From positions 3,472,001 to 3,536,000 of the forward strand of contig CM065323.1 of assembly GCA_033032175.1 (NCBI GenBank): DNA of 64,000 nt, written 5' to 3'. Shown here in pieces: positions 55,201 to 58,125 of the stretch (the first letter of the stretch is position 1; each line of letters begins with the position of its first letter). A model generated the notes under the pieces. That model was not told the origin of the DNA. It was given only the letters and a program-made list of their open reading frames with translations, and ran no database searches. Position numbers and translations under genes: made by a program. The DNA is from Saturnia japonica. Lineage: Eukaryota; Arthropoda; Insecta; Lepidoptera; Saturniidae.

Positions 55201-56571
55201 TACAAACGACAAACAAATCAGAGGGCGTCACGGGCTTGCCCACAGAAATAGGTCAAAGCGGGGAAACGCGAACGAGAACTAACGGCTTCTAACATACGAA
55301 CCGGCAACATGGTTGTCGGTTAATTTACTGTGAATGTTTTGATTTATTTCCACGAGTTACGTTTAAACCGGTTCAAGGGCAATACAATGTAATAATAATC
55401 TGTTACAGAAAAGCTTACATGTGTTATTGTAATCTTATTTAGAATCGAACGTTCTAGATATCTACATTACTTTGGCATGGTTATAGTTTATATGGAGGAG
55501 TGCAAAAAGCTAAAATTTATCTATAATATCTGTTCATCATCATCATCATTTCAGCCGCAGGACGTCCACTGCTGAATAATATCTGTTACTAATATATTAA
55601 ATAAAATAAATTAATACTGCGAATCCTAAACTGACCAGTGCCATTGAAGTTAGACCTCCCAAAATATTGACAATATCACTCAACGAAAAGTGACAGCAAG
55701 TGATGTAGTTAATACTCATTGTTTATGAAAACTGTAAATGTCAAAATAGTCTATGATCAAAAAGTCGCTGGTCGAATCTCGCGCTTAGAGCGATCGCTAG
55801 TACATTTAATTAGGTGACATAAATTTGTTATAAATAGTCTTGTATAAGTAAAAATTAACTTATATGTAGCATATTATCTCAAAAAGTACAATAATGGCGC
55901 ACAATGTATCTTTGGAAGATTTGTAGCTTATAATGGCAAGATACTAGTGTGCAATTTTCAGAACGAGAGTCGACGAAAATCCAAGAGATGTTCATATTTT
56001 TATGTTGCTTCCCATACATTAAAAACAGTTTTCTTCTTTTTACTCATAAACCATAAGAGTAGTGTAAACAGACGATTGATTCATATTTGTTGCCATTTAA
56101 TAGAGGAATCGAATGGCATTCAAAGTTTTGTAAAATTACGACTTTAAGATTTTTAGTGCCCCATTTCCGACCTTTTTTATGGAGACGAACCACCGTGCGG
56201 TGGATGGTTAGTGAAATAAAGACCTGGGTGACAGCTAGTTCATTAATATTATTAAGGATGTATGAAGAAATTGTTACAAGAAACAAATAGGATATAAGTA
56301 AAAAATTACTTTCACCCACAAGTCTCAATGAAGAGCAAACACTTCCTACAATATAGAATTTTATTACGACTTTAATTAATTATTAACGGAACTGCTAACA
56401 TATCCGTTTTAAAATGTTACTTTCAAACGACAATTCCGTAAATAAAATAAATGTACTCACTCGAAGGTCTGAACTTGGAGACATCCGTGCCACATTTCTC
56501 CCTGTTGTAGAGCAACTTCTTGCAGACGCGCCATGGCCCGAAATAGCCTTGGTCGAAGTTTGGGTTCTCCA
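13016..56571 (-). CDS. Claudin/PMP22/stargazin-like tetraspan membrane protein gene (six exons, 5' end missing)
   Basis: Six exons join in frame with GT-AG introns and matching phases (1, 1, 1, 0, 1) and encode about 281 residues to the stop. In order they give: extracellular loop 1 with Gly-Pro-Trp-x2-Cys-x9-Cys (claudin-superfamily signature, normally GLW-x2-C-x8-10-C), helix 2, a short charged loop, helix 3, extracellular loop 2 with GEAFYVQ, helix 4, and a ~110-residue cytoplasmic tail ending in -STEV, a class I PDZ ligand. Helix 1 and the start codon of the full-length form are not visible and probably lie beyond base 64000. Family members act as junction proteins or auxiliary channel/receptor subunits at the plasma membrane; which role applies here cannot be told from sequence. 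Introns are 34.0, 2.2, 0.7, 4.2 and 1.6 kb, all transposon-rich. Superfamily assignment is strong, subfamily is open. Confidence 0.85.
13440..13520 (+). repeat. LINE tail, family L, copy 1
   Basis: GATGAGTAGGGTTTCCAGAG followed by a CTTGGGGTAGG-type block and CTCAAGGTCAG matches 15985-16080 and, inverted, 35720-35835. It belongs to a LINE 3' region that in longer copies ends CATCAGGCGGGCCGTAT. Confidence 0.55.
14085..14371. other. GC-richer segment open on both strands in the last intron
   Basis: About 285 bp carry an open frame of 94 codons on plus and 95 codons on minus. I do not recognise either product. The local composition is clearly unlike the flanks, which suggests a transposon coding relic rather than a host exon; it has no clear splice borders that would fit the claudin-like gene. 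Confidence 0.4.
14885..15035 (-). CDS. Claudin-like gene, exon coding helix 4 and proximal cytoplasmic tail
   Basis: A 151-nt exon with acceptor tttacag and donor GTTTGA. Helix 4 reads IVCIVINSMLFIMSLYDTLF, followed by a Ser-Arg-Arg stop-transfer patch and an acidic, proline-rich tail (GGDPTAPPLDEPQA) with the motif NNPGF. If the intron were retained, the frame would run 16 residues past the exon-end split codon before a stop, giving a tail without the PDZ ligand; that read-through is only a possibility. Confidence 0.88.
15242..15443 (+). repeat. T-family short element, copy 2
   Basis: Inverted arms begin TAGGGAGAGTTTTTGTGAC and end CCCGCCAAAAACTCCC. The body matches 25665-25850. It lies in the 4.2-kb intron. 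Confidence 0.6.
15705..15980 (+). repeat. Dispersed repeat family P, copy 1
   Basis: Runs from a CCGACAGTAACAAAAAC block through TTTCCCAGAAGTCGCTCG and TCGAATCTAACGACAGG to CTCCTTTTTCACAGTCCGGTAAAA. The same blocks in the same order occur at 20262, 31195, 37588 and (left half only) 56697. Confidence 0.65.
15985..16135 (+). mobile_element. LINE tail, family L, copy 2
   Basis: Begins GTTCCTGTGGTGAGTAGGGT and ends CATCAGGCGGGCCGTATACT-TGTTTGG, the classic 3' end of a lepidopteran LINE. An overlapping 71-codon frame is only translated tail. Confidence 0.65.
16225..16310 (-). repeat. LINE tail, family L, copy 3 (inverted)
   Basis: AACAGGCGTACAGTCCACCT followed by GACGTTAAGTGGTCAC is the reverse of the family L 3' end, lying about 90 bp from copy 2 in opposite orientation. 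Confidence 0.5.
16590..16866. mobile_element. hAT-like MITE with CAG..GTGGG ends
   Basis: Left end CAGAGGTGGGTGG, right end CGCCCACCGCTACTG (its reverse starts CAGTAGCGGTGGGCG). The interior has many ATTAGTAATTACTA-like palindromes. A related end occurs at 13817. No matching 8-bp duplication was seen, so the borders are approximate. Confidence 0.5.
16890..17336. mobile_element. hAT-type MITE with exact 8-bp target duplication
   Basis: 447 bp flanked by GTAACAAC at 16882-16889 and 17337-17344. Inverted ends are TAGTACTGGGCG on the left and CGACCCAGCAGTA on the right. The interior is rich in AACGAA/TTCGTTT pieces and non-coding. Duplication length and end sequence fit the hAT superfamily. Confidence 0.75.
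17390..17800. repeat. Degenerate ~146-bp tandem repeat
   Basis: ACTCATTCAGGTAT recurs near 17457, 17603 and 17750, each followed by an ATCGATACC/GATTCGATACC block and preceded by a stretch ending in AAAACGCA (in the last two). Three diverged units are visible. Confidence 0.6.
17815..18135. repeat. Dispersed repeat family G, copy
   Basis: Contains CATTCGAATTGAGAACCTCC followed by TCCTTTTTCTGAAGTAGGTTAAAA, the hallmark phrase of this class, then a block shared with 12244-12545. Confidence 0.6.
18520..18990 (-). mobile_element. tRNA-like SINE, family D, copy 1
   Basis: Aligns with 22735-23065 over several hundred bases (TACGACAGTTCGTAC-like core, AAATCCTATAGATG, TCACTTCAA end). On minus, the head resembles a class II tRNA with a long variable arm, but B-box bases are changed. 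Confidence 0.6.
19224..19315 (-). CDS. Claudin-like gene, exon coding end of helix 3 and extracellular loop 2
   Basis: A 92-nt exon with acceptor cttatag and donor GTATAT. It encodes LLSIAAAGLFAV (end of helix 3) and then QGDDRGFYQTRGEAFYVQ. The short second loop with Gly-Glu-(Ala/Ser)-Phe-Tyr just before helix 4 is typical of the stargazin/claudin-type tetraspan group. The exon ends in phase 0, matching the next exon. Confidence 0.87.
19735..19990. repeat. Dispersed repeat family G, inverted copy
   Basis: Carries TTTTTTTGAAATCGGTTAAA and GAGGTTCTCAATTGTA, then TTGAAGTCGGTTAAATAAAA next to the donor of the helix 2-3 exon, so the repeat comes within about 15 bases of an exon border. Confidence 0.6.
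20012..20176 (-). CDS. Claudin-like gene, exon coding helices 2 and 3
   Basis: A 165-nt exon with acceptor ttgcag and donor GTAAGT. It encodes a hydrophobic helix (AVYIAGVVATVGVTVLGVF onward), a short polar loop with SSKDRVGMKYTS, and the first half of helix 3 (VMMKLALALLA). Base composition is clearly richer in G and C than the flanking intron, as expected for a real exon. Phase is 1 at both ends. Confidence 0.88.
20262..20520 (+). repeat. Dispersed repeat family P, copy 2
   Basis: Same block order as 15705-15980, ending CCTCCTTTTTTCATTCGGGTAA. Confidence 0.65.
21298..21876 (+). mobile_element. Helitron-like non-autonomous element, best-preserved copy
   Basis: Starts TCTATACTAATATAATAAAG, continues with a TTTGTTTGTTTAGACACGCTAATCTC block and ends GGGGCACGGCTAG. 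The CTAG-type end without inverted repeats or a target duplication fits Helitrons (Lep1-like elements are described in Lepidoptera). It has no coding content. Copies also lie at 38424, 41324 and 45160. Confidence 0.6.
22412..22459 (-). CDS. Claudin-like gene, short exon linking loop 1 to helix 2
   Basis: This 48-nt exon encodes DVTQVDRDRVVTLVS and ends at a good donor (GTAAGA). Of the AG dinucleotides just upstream, only the one ending gaggaaag leaves the two bases needed to match the phase-1 end of the loop-1 exon. The pyrimidine tract there is weak, so the 5' border is less certain than the 3' border. The same frame stays open upstream and contains an ATG with A at -3 at 22475, so the exon could instead be a first coding exon (22412-22475) of a shorter form beginning MSKRKADVTQ. 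The distance to the next exon is 2235 bases. Confidence 0.7.
22735..23065 (-). mobile_element. tRNA-like SINE, family D, copy 2
   Basis: On minus, an A box (TTGGCCTAGCGGTGTGAG) and a B box (GTTCGAGTCCC) enclose a long variable arm with CGTATATACAGTACG. It resembles a class II (Ser-like) tRNA head, followed by a shared body down to about 23065 in plus coordinates. Not a functional tRNA: the acceptor stem does not pair. Confidence 0.6.
23410..23545 (-). repeat. LINE tail, family L, copy 4 (inverted)
   Basis: GGTGGCCAACATACGTACGA followed by CTCGCCTGACGG is the inverted 3' end of family L. It ends a few bases before the Harbinger element. Confidence 0.45.
23567..24654 (+). mobile_element. Internally deleted PIF/Harbinger element
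   Basis: 1088 bp flanked by TTA at 23564-23566 and 24655-24657, with inverted ends GGGCCTGTTGTTTCA and its near reverse CAAACAACAGACCC. The interior keeps only the N-terminal part of a HARBI1-like transposase (next entry); the catalytic DDE part and any Myb-like partner are absent, so it could move only with an enzyme supplied in trans. Terminal sequences of one transposition event are still clear, so the insertion is moderately young. Confidence 0.85.
23812..24413 (+). pseudogene. HARBI1-like transposase, N-terminal fragment
   Basis: First part: MNNFIFLEHYKNEF.., frameshifted to DDSKYIARYRMSKESLK, a stop in place of one residue, then IITEIGNLTHL. A plausible intron (GTAAAT at 24064 to AACGCAG at 24167) follows. 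Second part: VSPLEQIQLTLRFYATGN, then LFGLLKSTACRFIHNVSRTI, the typical HARBI1 motif around (A)LRFYATG and the helix-turn-helix KST-V/A-CR. The frame stops at 24413, well before the catalytic residues. Family assignment is by motif recall. Confidence 0.75.
25386..25540. repeat. Short repeat with GGGCCCTGAAGCC motif, copy 1
   Basis: A GTCGTAAGGGCCCTGAAGCC core and a TTTGACAGTTTCACTGGGCTTGG block match 43375-43455 and 44598-44665. The parent element is not known. Confidence 0.5.
25555..25855 (+). repeat. T-family short element, copy 3
   Basis: The inner unit 25665-25850 has arms TAGGGAGTTTTTTGGC and CCGCCAAAAACTCCCTA. The upstream block from ACCATTACTGACATTATCAA to GATTTCAGTATCCTAA is shared with 30605-30700, so the element is larger than the inverted-arm unit. 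Confidence 0.65.
25856..26530. other. No recognisable feature
   Basis: AT-rich intron sequence; nothing supported. Confidence 0.35.
26640..26872 (+). mobile_element. tRNA-derived SINE, family A, copy 2
   Basis: Contains GACGTGAGTTCGAATCCTTG (B box) and then TGATGAAACCATAGCATTGT and GGTAGGGCTTTTGTAATGCC, inverted matches to 2460-2500 and 43255-43290. The A-box part is eroded. Confidence 0.65.
27378..28647 (+). mobile_element. mariner element, full length but dead
   Basis: 1270 bp. Ends TTAGATCCTTACTATGAAATT and the reverse of AATTTCATATGTAAGGACCTAA are inverted repeats, with TA on the left flank. The transposase is spread over several frames: VRFWFQRFRSGNVDLRNKPRG (helix-turn-helix region, ~27690), KKLEKWIPHELTEARQQ, VTCDEKWIL (first catalytic Asp kept), then QNNARPH in place of HDNARPH (second Asp to Asn) and APIHYHF in place of AP-x-DYHF (third Asp to His). 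Frameshifts and two lost catalytic residues show it cannot encode active transposase. Confidence 0.85.
28700..28915 (-). pseudogene. Possible LINE reverse transcriptase C-terminal fragment
   Basis: A 70-codon frame reads NTRQALTKSLKILRKNNFYG, then GRTISFTIPNTINKIPLDVR and a Lys-rich end. The pattern NTR..L..-NNFYG-RT-S-..-P-..-N-IP resembles C-terminal ends of LINE polyproteins. It lies just outside the right end of the mariner. Confidence 0.4.
28916..30604. other. No recognisable feature
   Basis: AT-rich intron sequence. A dense TATTATATATTATTTATTA stretch lies near 29765-29795. No gene or clear element was seen. Confidence 0.35.
30605..30890 (+). repeat. T-family short element, copy 4
   Basis: Shares both the upstream block and the body with 25555-25855. 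Arms are diverged (TAGGGAATTTTTATG, TGCCAAAAAAAAACTC). Confidence 0.6.
31195..31425 (+). repeat. Dispersed repeat family P, copy 3
   Basis: Same block order as copy 1 (ACGACTGAATTTCTC, CCAGACAACGTACTTAAATA, ATCTAACGACACCTCGCATG, CTCCTTTTTCGCAGTAGGGT). Confidence 0.65.
31430..32764. other. Mostly unrecognised intron sequence
   Basis: A decayed block at 31940-32010 (GTCACATCGTCACTTAACAT followed by CAGGTGAAATTGTG) resembles 40415-40460. No gene was seen. Confidence 0.35.
32765..33015. repeat. Dispersed repeat with tail-type sequence
   Basis: ACTAGCTGTGCCC followed further on by CCCCACGGTTTCACCCGTG and a TCAAGTCAATCGGAACCACA block. These are phrases of non-autonomous retroelement or Helitron tails; two such tails may be nested. 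Confidence 0.45.
33617..34127 (-). mobile_element. mariner deletion derivative of the 27378 family
   Basis: 511 bp with TTAGGTCCATACATA on one end and TACATG..GTAGGACCTAA on the other, between TA dinucleotides (33615-33616, 34128-34129). On minus it retains ELEKWILHEFTGAHLQ and VTCDEKWILHDNRRR, close to the other copy, but the helix-turn-helix part and the C-terminal half are deleted. Confidence 0.82.
34128..35199. other. No recognisable feature
   Basis: AT-rich intron sequence; a pair of ATCGATGAATCGG/CGAATCGATG palindromic pieces near 34400-34430 is the only structure noted. Confidence 0.35.
35200..35710 (+). mobile_element. R-family non-autonomous element, copy 1
   Basis: Begins ACTAGCTGTGCCCGCGGCTT and continues CAAAAATGCTTATTGTGG, then CCGTCAAAATCGGTCCAACC and GTTTCGGACCTTACCCGGAA, a (GACA)n tract at 35577-35593 and GACATTACAAACAGACACTT. 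The same order occurs at 39018-39515 and inverted at 39935-40275 and 36430-36780. It is a class of short retroelement-like repeats common in Lepidoptera. Confidence 0.65.
35720..35835 (-). repeat. LINE tail, family L, copy 5 (inverted)
   Basis: Minus strand reads GTTCCTGCGGTGAGTAGGAT then TTCCTTGGGGTATGGAAGTT, as in copies at 13440 and 15985. It abuts the R-family element. Confidence 0.55.
36430..36780 (-). mobile_element. R-family element, copy 2 (inverted)
   Basis: CATTACAGACACAC-type end on minus and, in plus, ATCTCCGACACGG followed by GATTTCAACGGGACTTTGAC. The 83-codon frame over it has no protein meaning. The 5' end is lost. Confidence 0.5.
36965..37330. repeat. Dispersed repeat family K, copy 1
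   Basis: CAACTCTGCTGTAAGTTGGT with GAAGAGTTAGG, then GGCTGAACATATTTTCTTGA and TTTAGGAGCTACAATGAGAC. The first block is the reverse of ACCAACTTACAGCAGAGGTA at 47948. Confidence 0.5.
37588..37805 (+). repeat. Dispersed repeat family P, copy 4
   Basis: ACCCGACTGCAATATTTTTG to CCTCCTTTTTCGCATTCGGG, same order and orientation as other copies. Confidence 0.65.
38170..38380 (+). mobile_element. tRNA-derived SINE, family C
   Basis: The head has an A-box-like TGGCGCAGTGACAG and a perfect B box in CGCGGGTTCGAACCCCGCCC, then the body with GTTACCATAATACAAGCTGT and a GCTTAGAATG end. The B-box stem is intact but no full cloverleaf forms. Confidence 0.7.
38424..38985 (-). mobile_element. Helitron-like element, inverted copy
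   Basis: Plus starts CTAGCTGCGCTCCACGGTTT and ends CTCTTCCGCTTTATTATAAT, the reverse of the copies at 21298 and 45160. The minus-strand 72-codon frame is part of the shared repeat. Confidence 0.6.
39018..39515 (+). mobile_element. R-family element, copy 3
   Basis: Closely parallels 35200-35710 block by block (CGCGAGTCTTGCTTTCCGCT, CTTATTGTGGGTGTTC, CATTTAAGCATCCGAATTGA, AATCGTTTCGGAGATTACCC). Confidence 0.65.
39935..40275 (-). mobile_element. R-family element, copy 4 (inverted)
   Basis: Plus reads TTTCCGAAACGGTTGGACCG, then TTCACTGGCAGATAGCTGAT, and ends CGCGAGCGGAGCCACGGGCA, the inverted start of copies 1 and 3. Confidence 0.62.
40715..41352. repeat. Recent tandem duplication, two ~320-bp copies
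   Basis: 40715-41036 and 41037-41352 differ by about one substitution (actttatc/accttatc), a 2-base indel (caaataag/caaaag) and run-length changes. Each copy ends with the first ~20 bases of a Helitron-like element (CTATACTTTTTAATATAATA), and copy 2 runs on into that element. Both copies start in a T-run. Confidence 0.92.
41324..41960 (+). mobile_element. Helitron-like element, copy at the duplication
   Basis: TAATATAATAAAGCGGAAAA, GTTTGTTTGTTTTAACACCC, CCGCGTGCACTCGAG and GATAGGCTACACGGGTGCGT follow the family order. The 3' end (GGCTAG-type) is missing. Confidence 0.6.
41961..43100. other. No recognisable feature
   Basis: AT-rich intron sequence without supported elements. Confidence 0.35.
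43105..43362 (-). mobile_element. tRNA-derived SINE, family A, copy 3
   Basis: Body block GTAGCTAGCCAGGCGGGCAT, then GGATTCGAACTCACG (inverted B box) and ACAACTGAGCCATCATTGAT (inverted A box). This is the most complete copy. An 81-codon frame over it is a shadow. Confidence 0.7.
43370..43470. repeat. GGGCCCT repeat, copy 2
   Basis: GCGTGAGGGGCCC and TTTTACAGCTTTACCGGGCT match 25450-25510 and 44600-44665, directly next to the SINE. Confidence 0.5.
43471..45159. other. Mostly unrecognised, one repeat fragment
   Basis: 44598-44665 holds the third GGGCCCT repeat copy with the palindromic AAGCCGCTGCGGCTT. The rest is AT-rich with no gene seen. Confidence 0.4.
45160..45777 (+). mobile_element. 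Helitron-like element, third plus-strand copy
   Basis: CATAATAAAGCGAAAAAG, ACACGCTAATCTCTGGACTA, CATCCGCGTGCGCTGGCATT and GGGTGAGACCGTGGAGCATA follow the family order from end to end. Confidence 0.6.
45778..46659. other. No recognisable feature
   Basis: AT-rich intron sequence. Confidence 0.35.
46660..46862. repeat. Dispersed repeat family G, copy
   Basis: CTTTGTGGTATCCCCTTTCC, AAAAAAGTTATGACTGAACA and GAAGTCGGTTAAAA as in the other members. Confidence 0.6.
47271..47528 (+). mobile_element. tRNA-derived SINE, family B, left arm of inverted pair
   Basis: A-box-like TAGGCTAGTGGTCCGAAGC and B-box-like GGCTTCGATTCCC, then AGTAGCAGCTCGGAGTTTGG, GGCGAACTGTGGGTGTACAA and CTGCCTAACCC. The right end faces the second copy across about 10 bases. 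Confidence 0.75.
47537..47762 (-). mobile_element. tRNA-derived SINE, family B, right arm of inverted pair
   Basis: Near-complete reverse complement of 47271-47528 (GGGTTAGGCAGAGGTGTACA, CCACAGTTCGCCGAGTATGC, CTCCGAGCTGCTACTGAGAA, GACCTGGGATTCGAACACA). Together they form an inverted repeat with about 225-base arms and a tiny loop. Confidence 0.78.
47880..48000. repeat. Dispersed repeat family K, copy 2
   Basis: CTTCACCAACTTACAGCAGA and GGGCTTATTGGAATGATCTC, inverted relative to 36995-37060. Confidence 0.5.
48300..48462. repeat. Dispersed repeat, copy 2 of the 1570 type
   Basis: GTTTGTTTCTCAATCACGCA, ACTTTTTATCCCGGTAAAGA and CGCAGGCGAAGTCGCGGACA. The last phrase is a typical repeat tail. Confidence 0.5.
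48801..48930 (-). repeat. T-family fragment
   Basis: TTGGCGGGGTCTGTCGTTAA and GGTGGCGTCTGGCGTGATAT match the inverted T-family body near 8090-8200. Confidence 0.5.
48931..50319. other. No recognisable feature
   Basis: AT-rich intron with a TTATTATTATTATAAT tract near 49016-49042. Confidence 0.35.
50320..50735 (+). pseudogene. RTE-type LINE, C-terminal fragment plus 3' end
   Basis: The frame 50327-50590 reads SPVMTYGTETWLLTMSLIRK, then KVKQRVKERAMLEVSWRDQI and NEEIRIRTKVTEDL, the conserved end of RTE-clade endonuclease/reverse transcriptase polyproteins (usually LPVMTYGAETW...RAMLGVSLRDQIRNEEIRRRT). A deletion and frameshift follow, then the DDLVKVAG-RWMQ type block and GCAGTGGATGTTTTCGGCTG with a TGATRATGATA tail at 50724. 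Dead. Confidence 0.8.
51009..51236 (-). mobile_element. tRNA-derived SINE, family B, copy 3
   Basis: GAAGGGTTAGGCAGCGGTGT, CACCCACAGTTCGTCGGATA and CTCCGAGCTGCTACTGAGAA as in the right arm of the inverted pair; the B box is eroded. Confidence 0.7.
51250..51470 (-). mobile_element. tRNA-derived SINE, family A, copy 4 (decayed)
   Basis: CAACTTGAGGGTAATGGTTA, GAAAATGCC and CATCAGGCTATAGTTTGATC, then CGAACACGCTACCACTGTGT, follow family A order right after the family B SINE. Confidence 0.55.
51471..52995. other. No recognisable feature
   Basis: AT-rich intron; (AT)8 at 52281-52296. Block ATCAACTTGGAGACGTTTTT (51657) has an inverted partner AAAACGTCTTTAAGCTGATT (51797), suggesting a small hairpin or MITE. 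Confidence 0.35.
53010..53260 (-). mobile_element. Helitron-like element, diverged inverted copy
   Basis: TAGCTGTGCC end at 53012 and, near 53180-53250, CATAGATTAGCTTGCTCAAA and GAGTTTTATAATATTCAGTA, the inverted 5' block also seen at 3010-3080. Confidence 0.45.
54060..54400 (-). pseudogene. LINE, reverse transcriptase C-terminus and 3' tail
   Basis: On minus, the frame ending at 54223 reads LRSSDSLILNISSHHTNFRD, then LLAETAARLWNLLPINIQLA and NSLDSFRYSLRRFYLE-stop. AARLWN-LP-..-L..SLDSF is the usual end of Jockey/R1-like LINE polyproteins. A 3' UTR follows with GGTAGAGAATGC and TGCAATAAAG and ends in a (TAA)n tract at 54064-54080. Confidence 0.75.
54401..55530. other. Mostly unrecognised intron sequence
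   Basis: A repeat-tail phrase (CCGAGCAAAGCCACCGGCTA) at 55083-55102 marks the end of an unidentified element. No gene was seen. Confidence 0.35.
55533..55582 (-). repeat. RTE 3' end fragment
   Basis: Minus reads CAGCAGTGGACGTCCTGCGG and then a (TGA)n tail, the same terminus as at 50690-50735. Confidence 0.65.
56461..56571 (-). CDS. Claudin-like gene, exon coding extracellular loop 1
   Basis: A 111-nt exon preceded by a T-rich tract ending tttcag and followed by GTGAGT. It starts with the last two bases of a split codon and ends with the first base of the next. It encodes ENPNFDQGYFGPWRVC, then nine residues, then Cys-Gly-Thr. The Trp and the two Cys match the loop-1 signature of claudins and stargazins, in which the two Cys form a disulphide in the beta-sheet of the loop. 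The upstream exon must end in phase 1; no such exon with a first helix was recognised between 56572 and 64000. Confidence 0.88.
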
Positions 56572-56696
56572 CTGAAACAAAACAGTAAATTCATTAATCT
56601 TTCGTATATTTAAAAATTATATTTAACTATTTAATAAAACTCATATTATTATACAATTAGCGAATTTACAATATAACTAACAAGCTAAAATATTAA

Positions 56697-56790
56697 AATG
56701 GAAACAAAAAACCCGACAGCTACAAAAACACAACTACATTTCTTTTTCTATTTTAGCTTTTTATTTGTTCCCAGACGTCGTACTTTTTAA
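56697..56790 (+). repeat. Dispersed repeat family P, copy 5 (left half)
   Basis: ACCCGACAGCTACAAAAACA and TTGTTCCCAGACGTCGTACT, then truncated. It lies about 125 bp upstream of the loop-1 exon. Confidence 0.6.
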
Positions 56791-56834
56791 TTTAATTATT
56801 TAGTCATATTGGTTTAGGGGACTACAGTTTAGGG

Positions 56835-56985
56835 TTCTTTAATAGAGGAGTGAACCGGTTTTTAAAGGGTCGGCAACGCACATGTAATGCTTCTTGTGTT
56901 GCAAGTGTCCATAGGCTGCGGTGACCGCTTACCTTCAGGAGGACCGCCTGCGTGTTTGCTATCATTGTGGTATAAAGAAATAATG
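56835..56985 (+). mobile_element. LINE tail, family L, copy 6
   Basis: GGGTCGGCAACGCACATGTA, TTGCAAGTGTCCATAGGCTG and CGCTTACCTTCAGGAGGACC. This is the middle part of the L tail, missing from the other copies here. Confidence 0.65.
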
Positions 56986-57039
56986 ATGATAACATCGTCT
57001 CAGATGTTCGTTTAAACTATAATAAACGTGATGTATAGA

Positions 57040-57115
57040 GGGACTGTTTAATCGAAAGGTTGCCTACAAGAAATTGCTTTTAGCAATAAGGCCACCCTTT
57101 GACTAATCACATAAT
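57040..57115 (+). repeat. Retroelement 3'-tail fragment
   Basis: GGTTGCCTACAAGAAATTGC followed by AGCAATAAGGCCACC. I recall the phrase from many lepidopteran LINE tails; the family is not certain. Confidence 0.4.
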
Positions 57116-57950
57116 TTTAATGTTCGATTGGATCTGTAATTAACGGTGTACAATAAACTTTAAATATTTTTTTTTTTTAAATATGGTGTCTCCCGTCGAG
57201 TTGTAAATCAACAAATTTCTTAAAATTTGAATAAGTATAATTTAAGGTATTACATGACGGAAGTTGTTTTAAAATCAACAGTAAAAGAAAGCCACAGAAT
57301 CCTAATAGCAGATTTCTTTAATTTATCCAGTTATCAATTTCTTTTCAACTGAAATGATCAAATAAATTACCTATGAGATTGATGCAGTTTAAAATTAAAT
57401 AAAAAAAAAAACAATATTGACTAAGGAAATAGAAGTCAATATAACTCGTACAGACAATACAGGAAAAGTTTTAGTAAATCAAGGAAAAAAAAATTGAACA
57501 TGACGTTATGCAGAAAATATTTAGTTACGTAAGTTGTCGATTAGACCTCACTACCTACGTGGTGGATATTTTACATATTATATTTTATGTACTTTTATAA
57601 TCATGATATATCATTTGTACAGTACTGTACAGATTTCAGAAAAAGGCAGACGGAACCTTCAGAACAGCAAATATGGGACCTGCGTAAAAATTTGCGACAG
57701 TGCGTGAGCAGTAAAAAAAATTCACTGTTTTTTTTTTTAAATTTTATAAGTTAGATTAGTTTTGACAATAAAAACGGGTTGGCATAGTCCTTGAACCCGT
57801 ATTGTCCGGCAAATCGGTAATGTGCTTAGATATCTTATTATTATAAAACCTAACAAATATTATCTAAAAAAAACCTTTATTGGTCTGGGTCTAAAACATG
57901 GGACGATCAATTAATTTTTAATTTCTAATATTAAACTATGCTCATAGTAA
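57116..57950. other. No recognisable feature
   Basis: AT-rich sequence with several poly(T)/(A) runs. Confidence 0.35.
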
Positions 57951-57954
57951 ACTG

Positions 57955-58125
57955 AGGAGTTCTCGAGTGTCGATCACGATTACCGGAAGACGTAGCGTGG
58001 GCAGACCCACTACAAGGTGTACTGACCTGGTAAAGGTTGCGGGAACCCGCTGGAAGTAAACAGCGCAGGACCGGTCATTGAGGCGATCATTTGAGGAGAC
58101 TTTCGTTTGAGATGATGATGATCGT
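57955..58125 (+). pseudogene. RTE-type LINE 3' end fragment
   Basis: Plus translates to GRRSVGRPTTRCTDLVKVAG and TRWK-stop-TAQDRSLRRSF, the RTE end (normally GRPPTRWTDDLVKVAG..RWMQAAQDRS-W), with a TGATGATGAT tail near 58110. A minus-strand frame here is a shadow. Confidence 0.75.
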
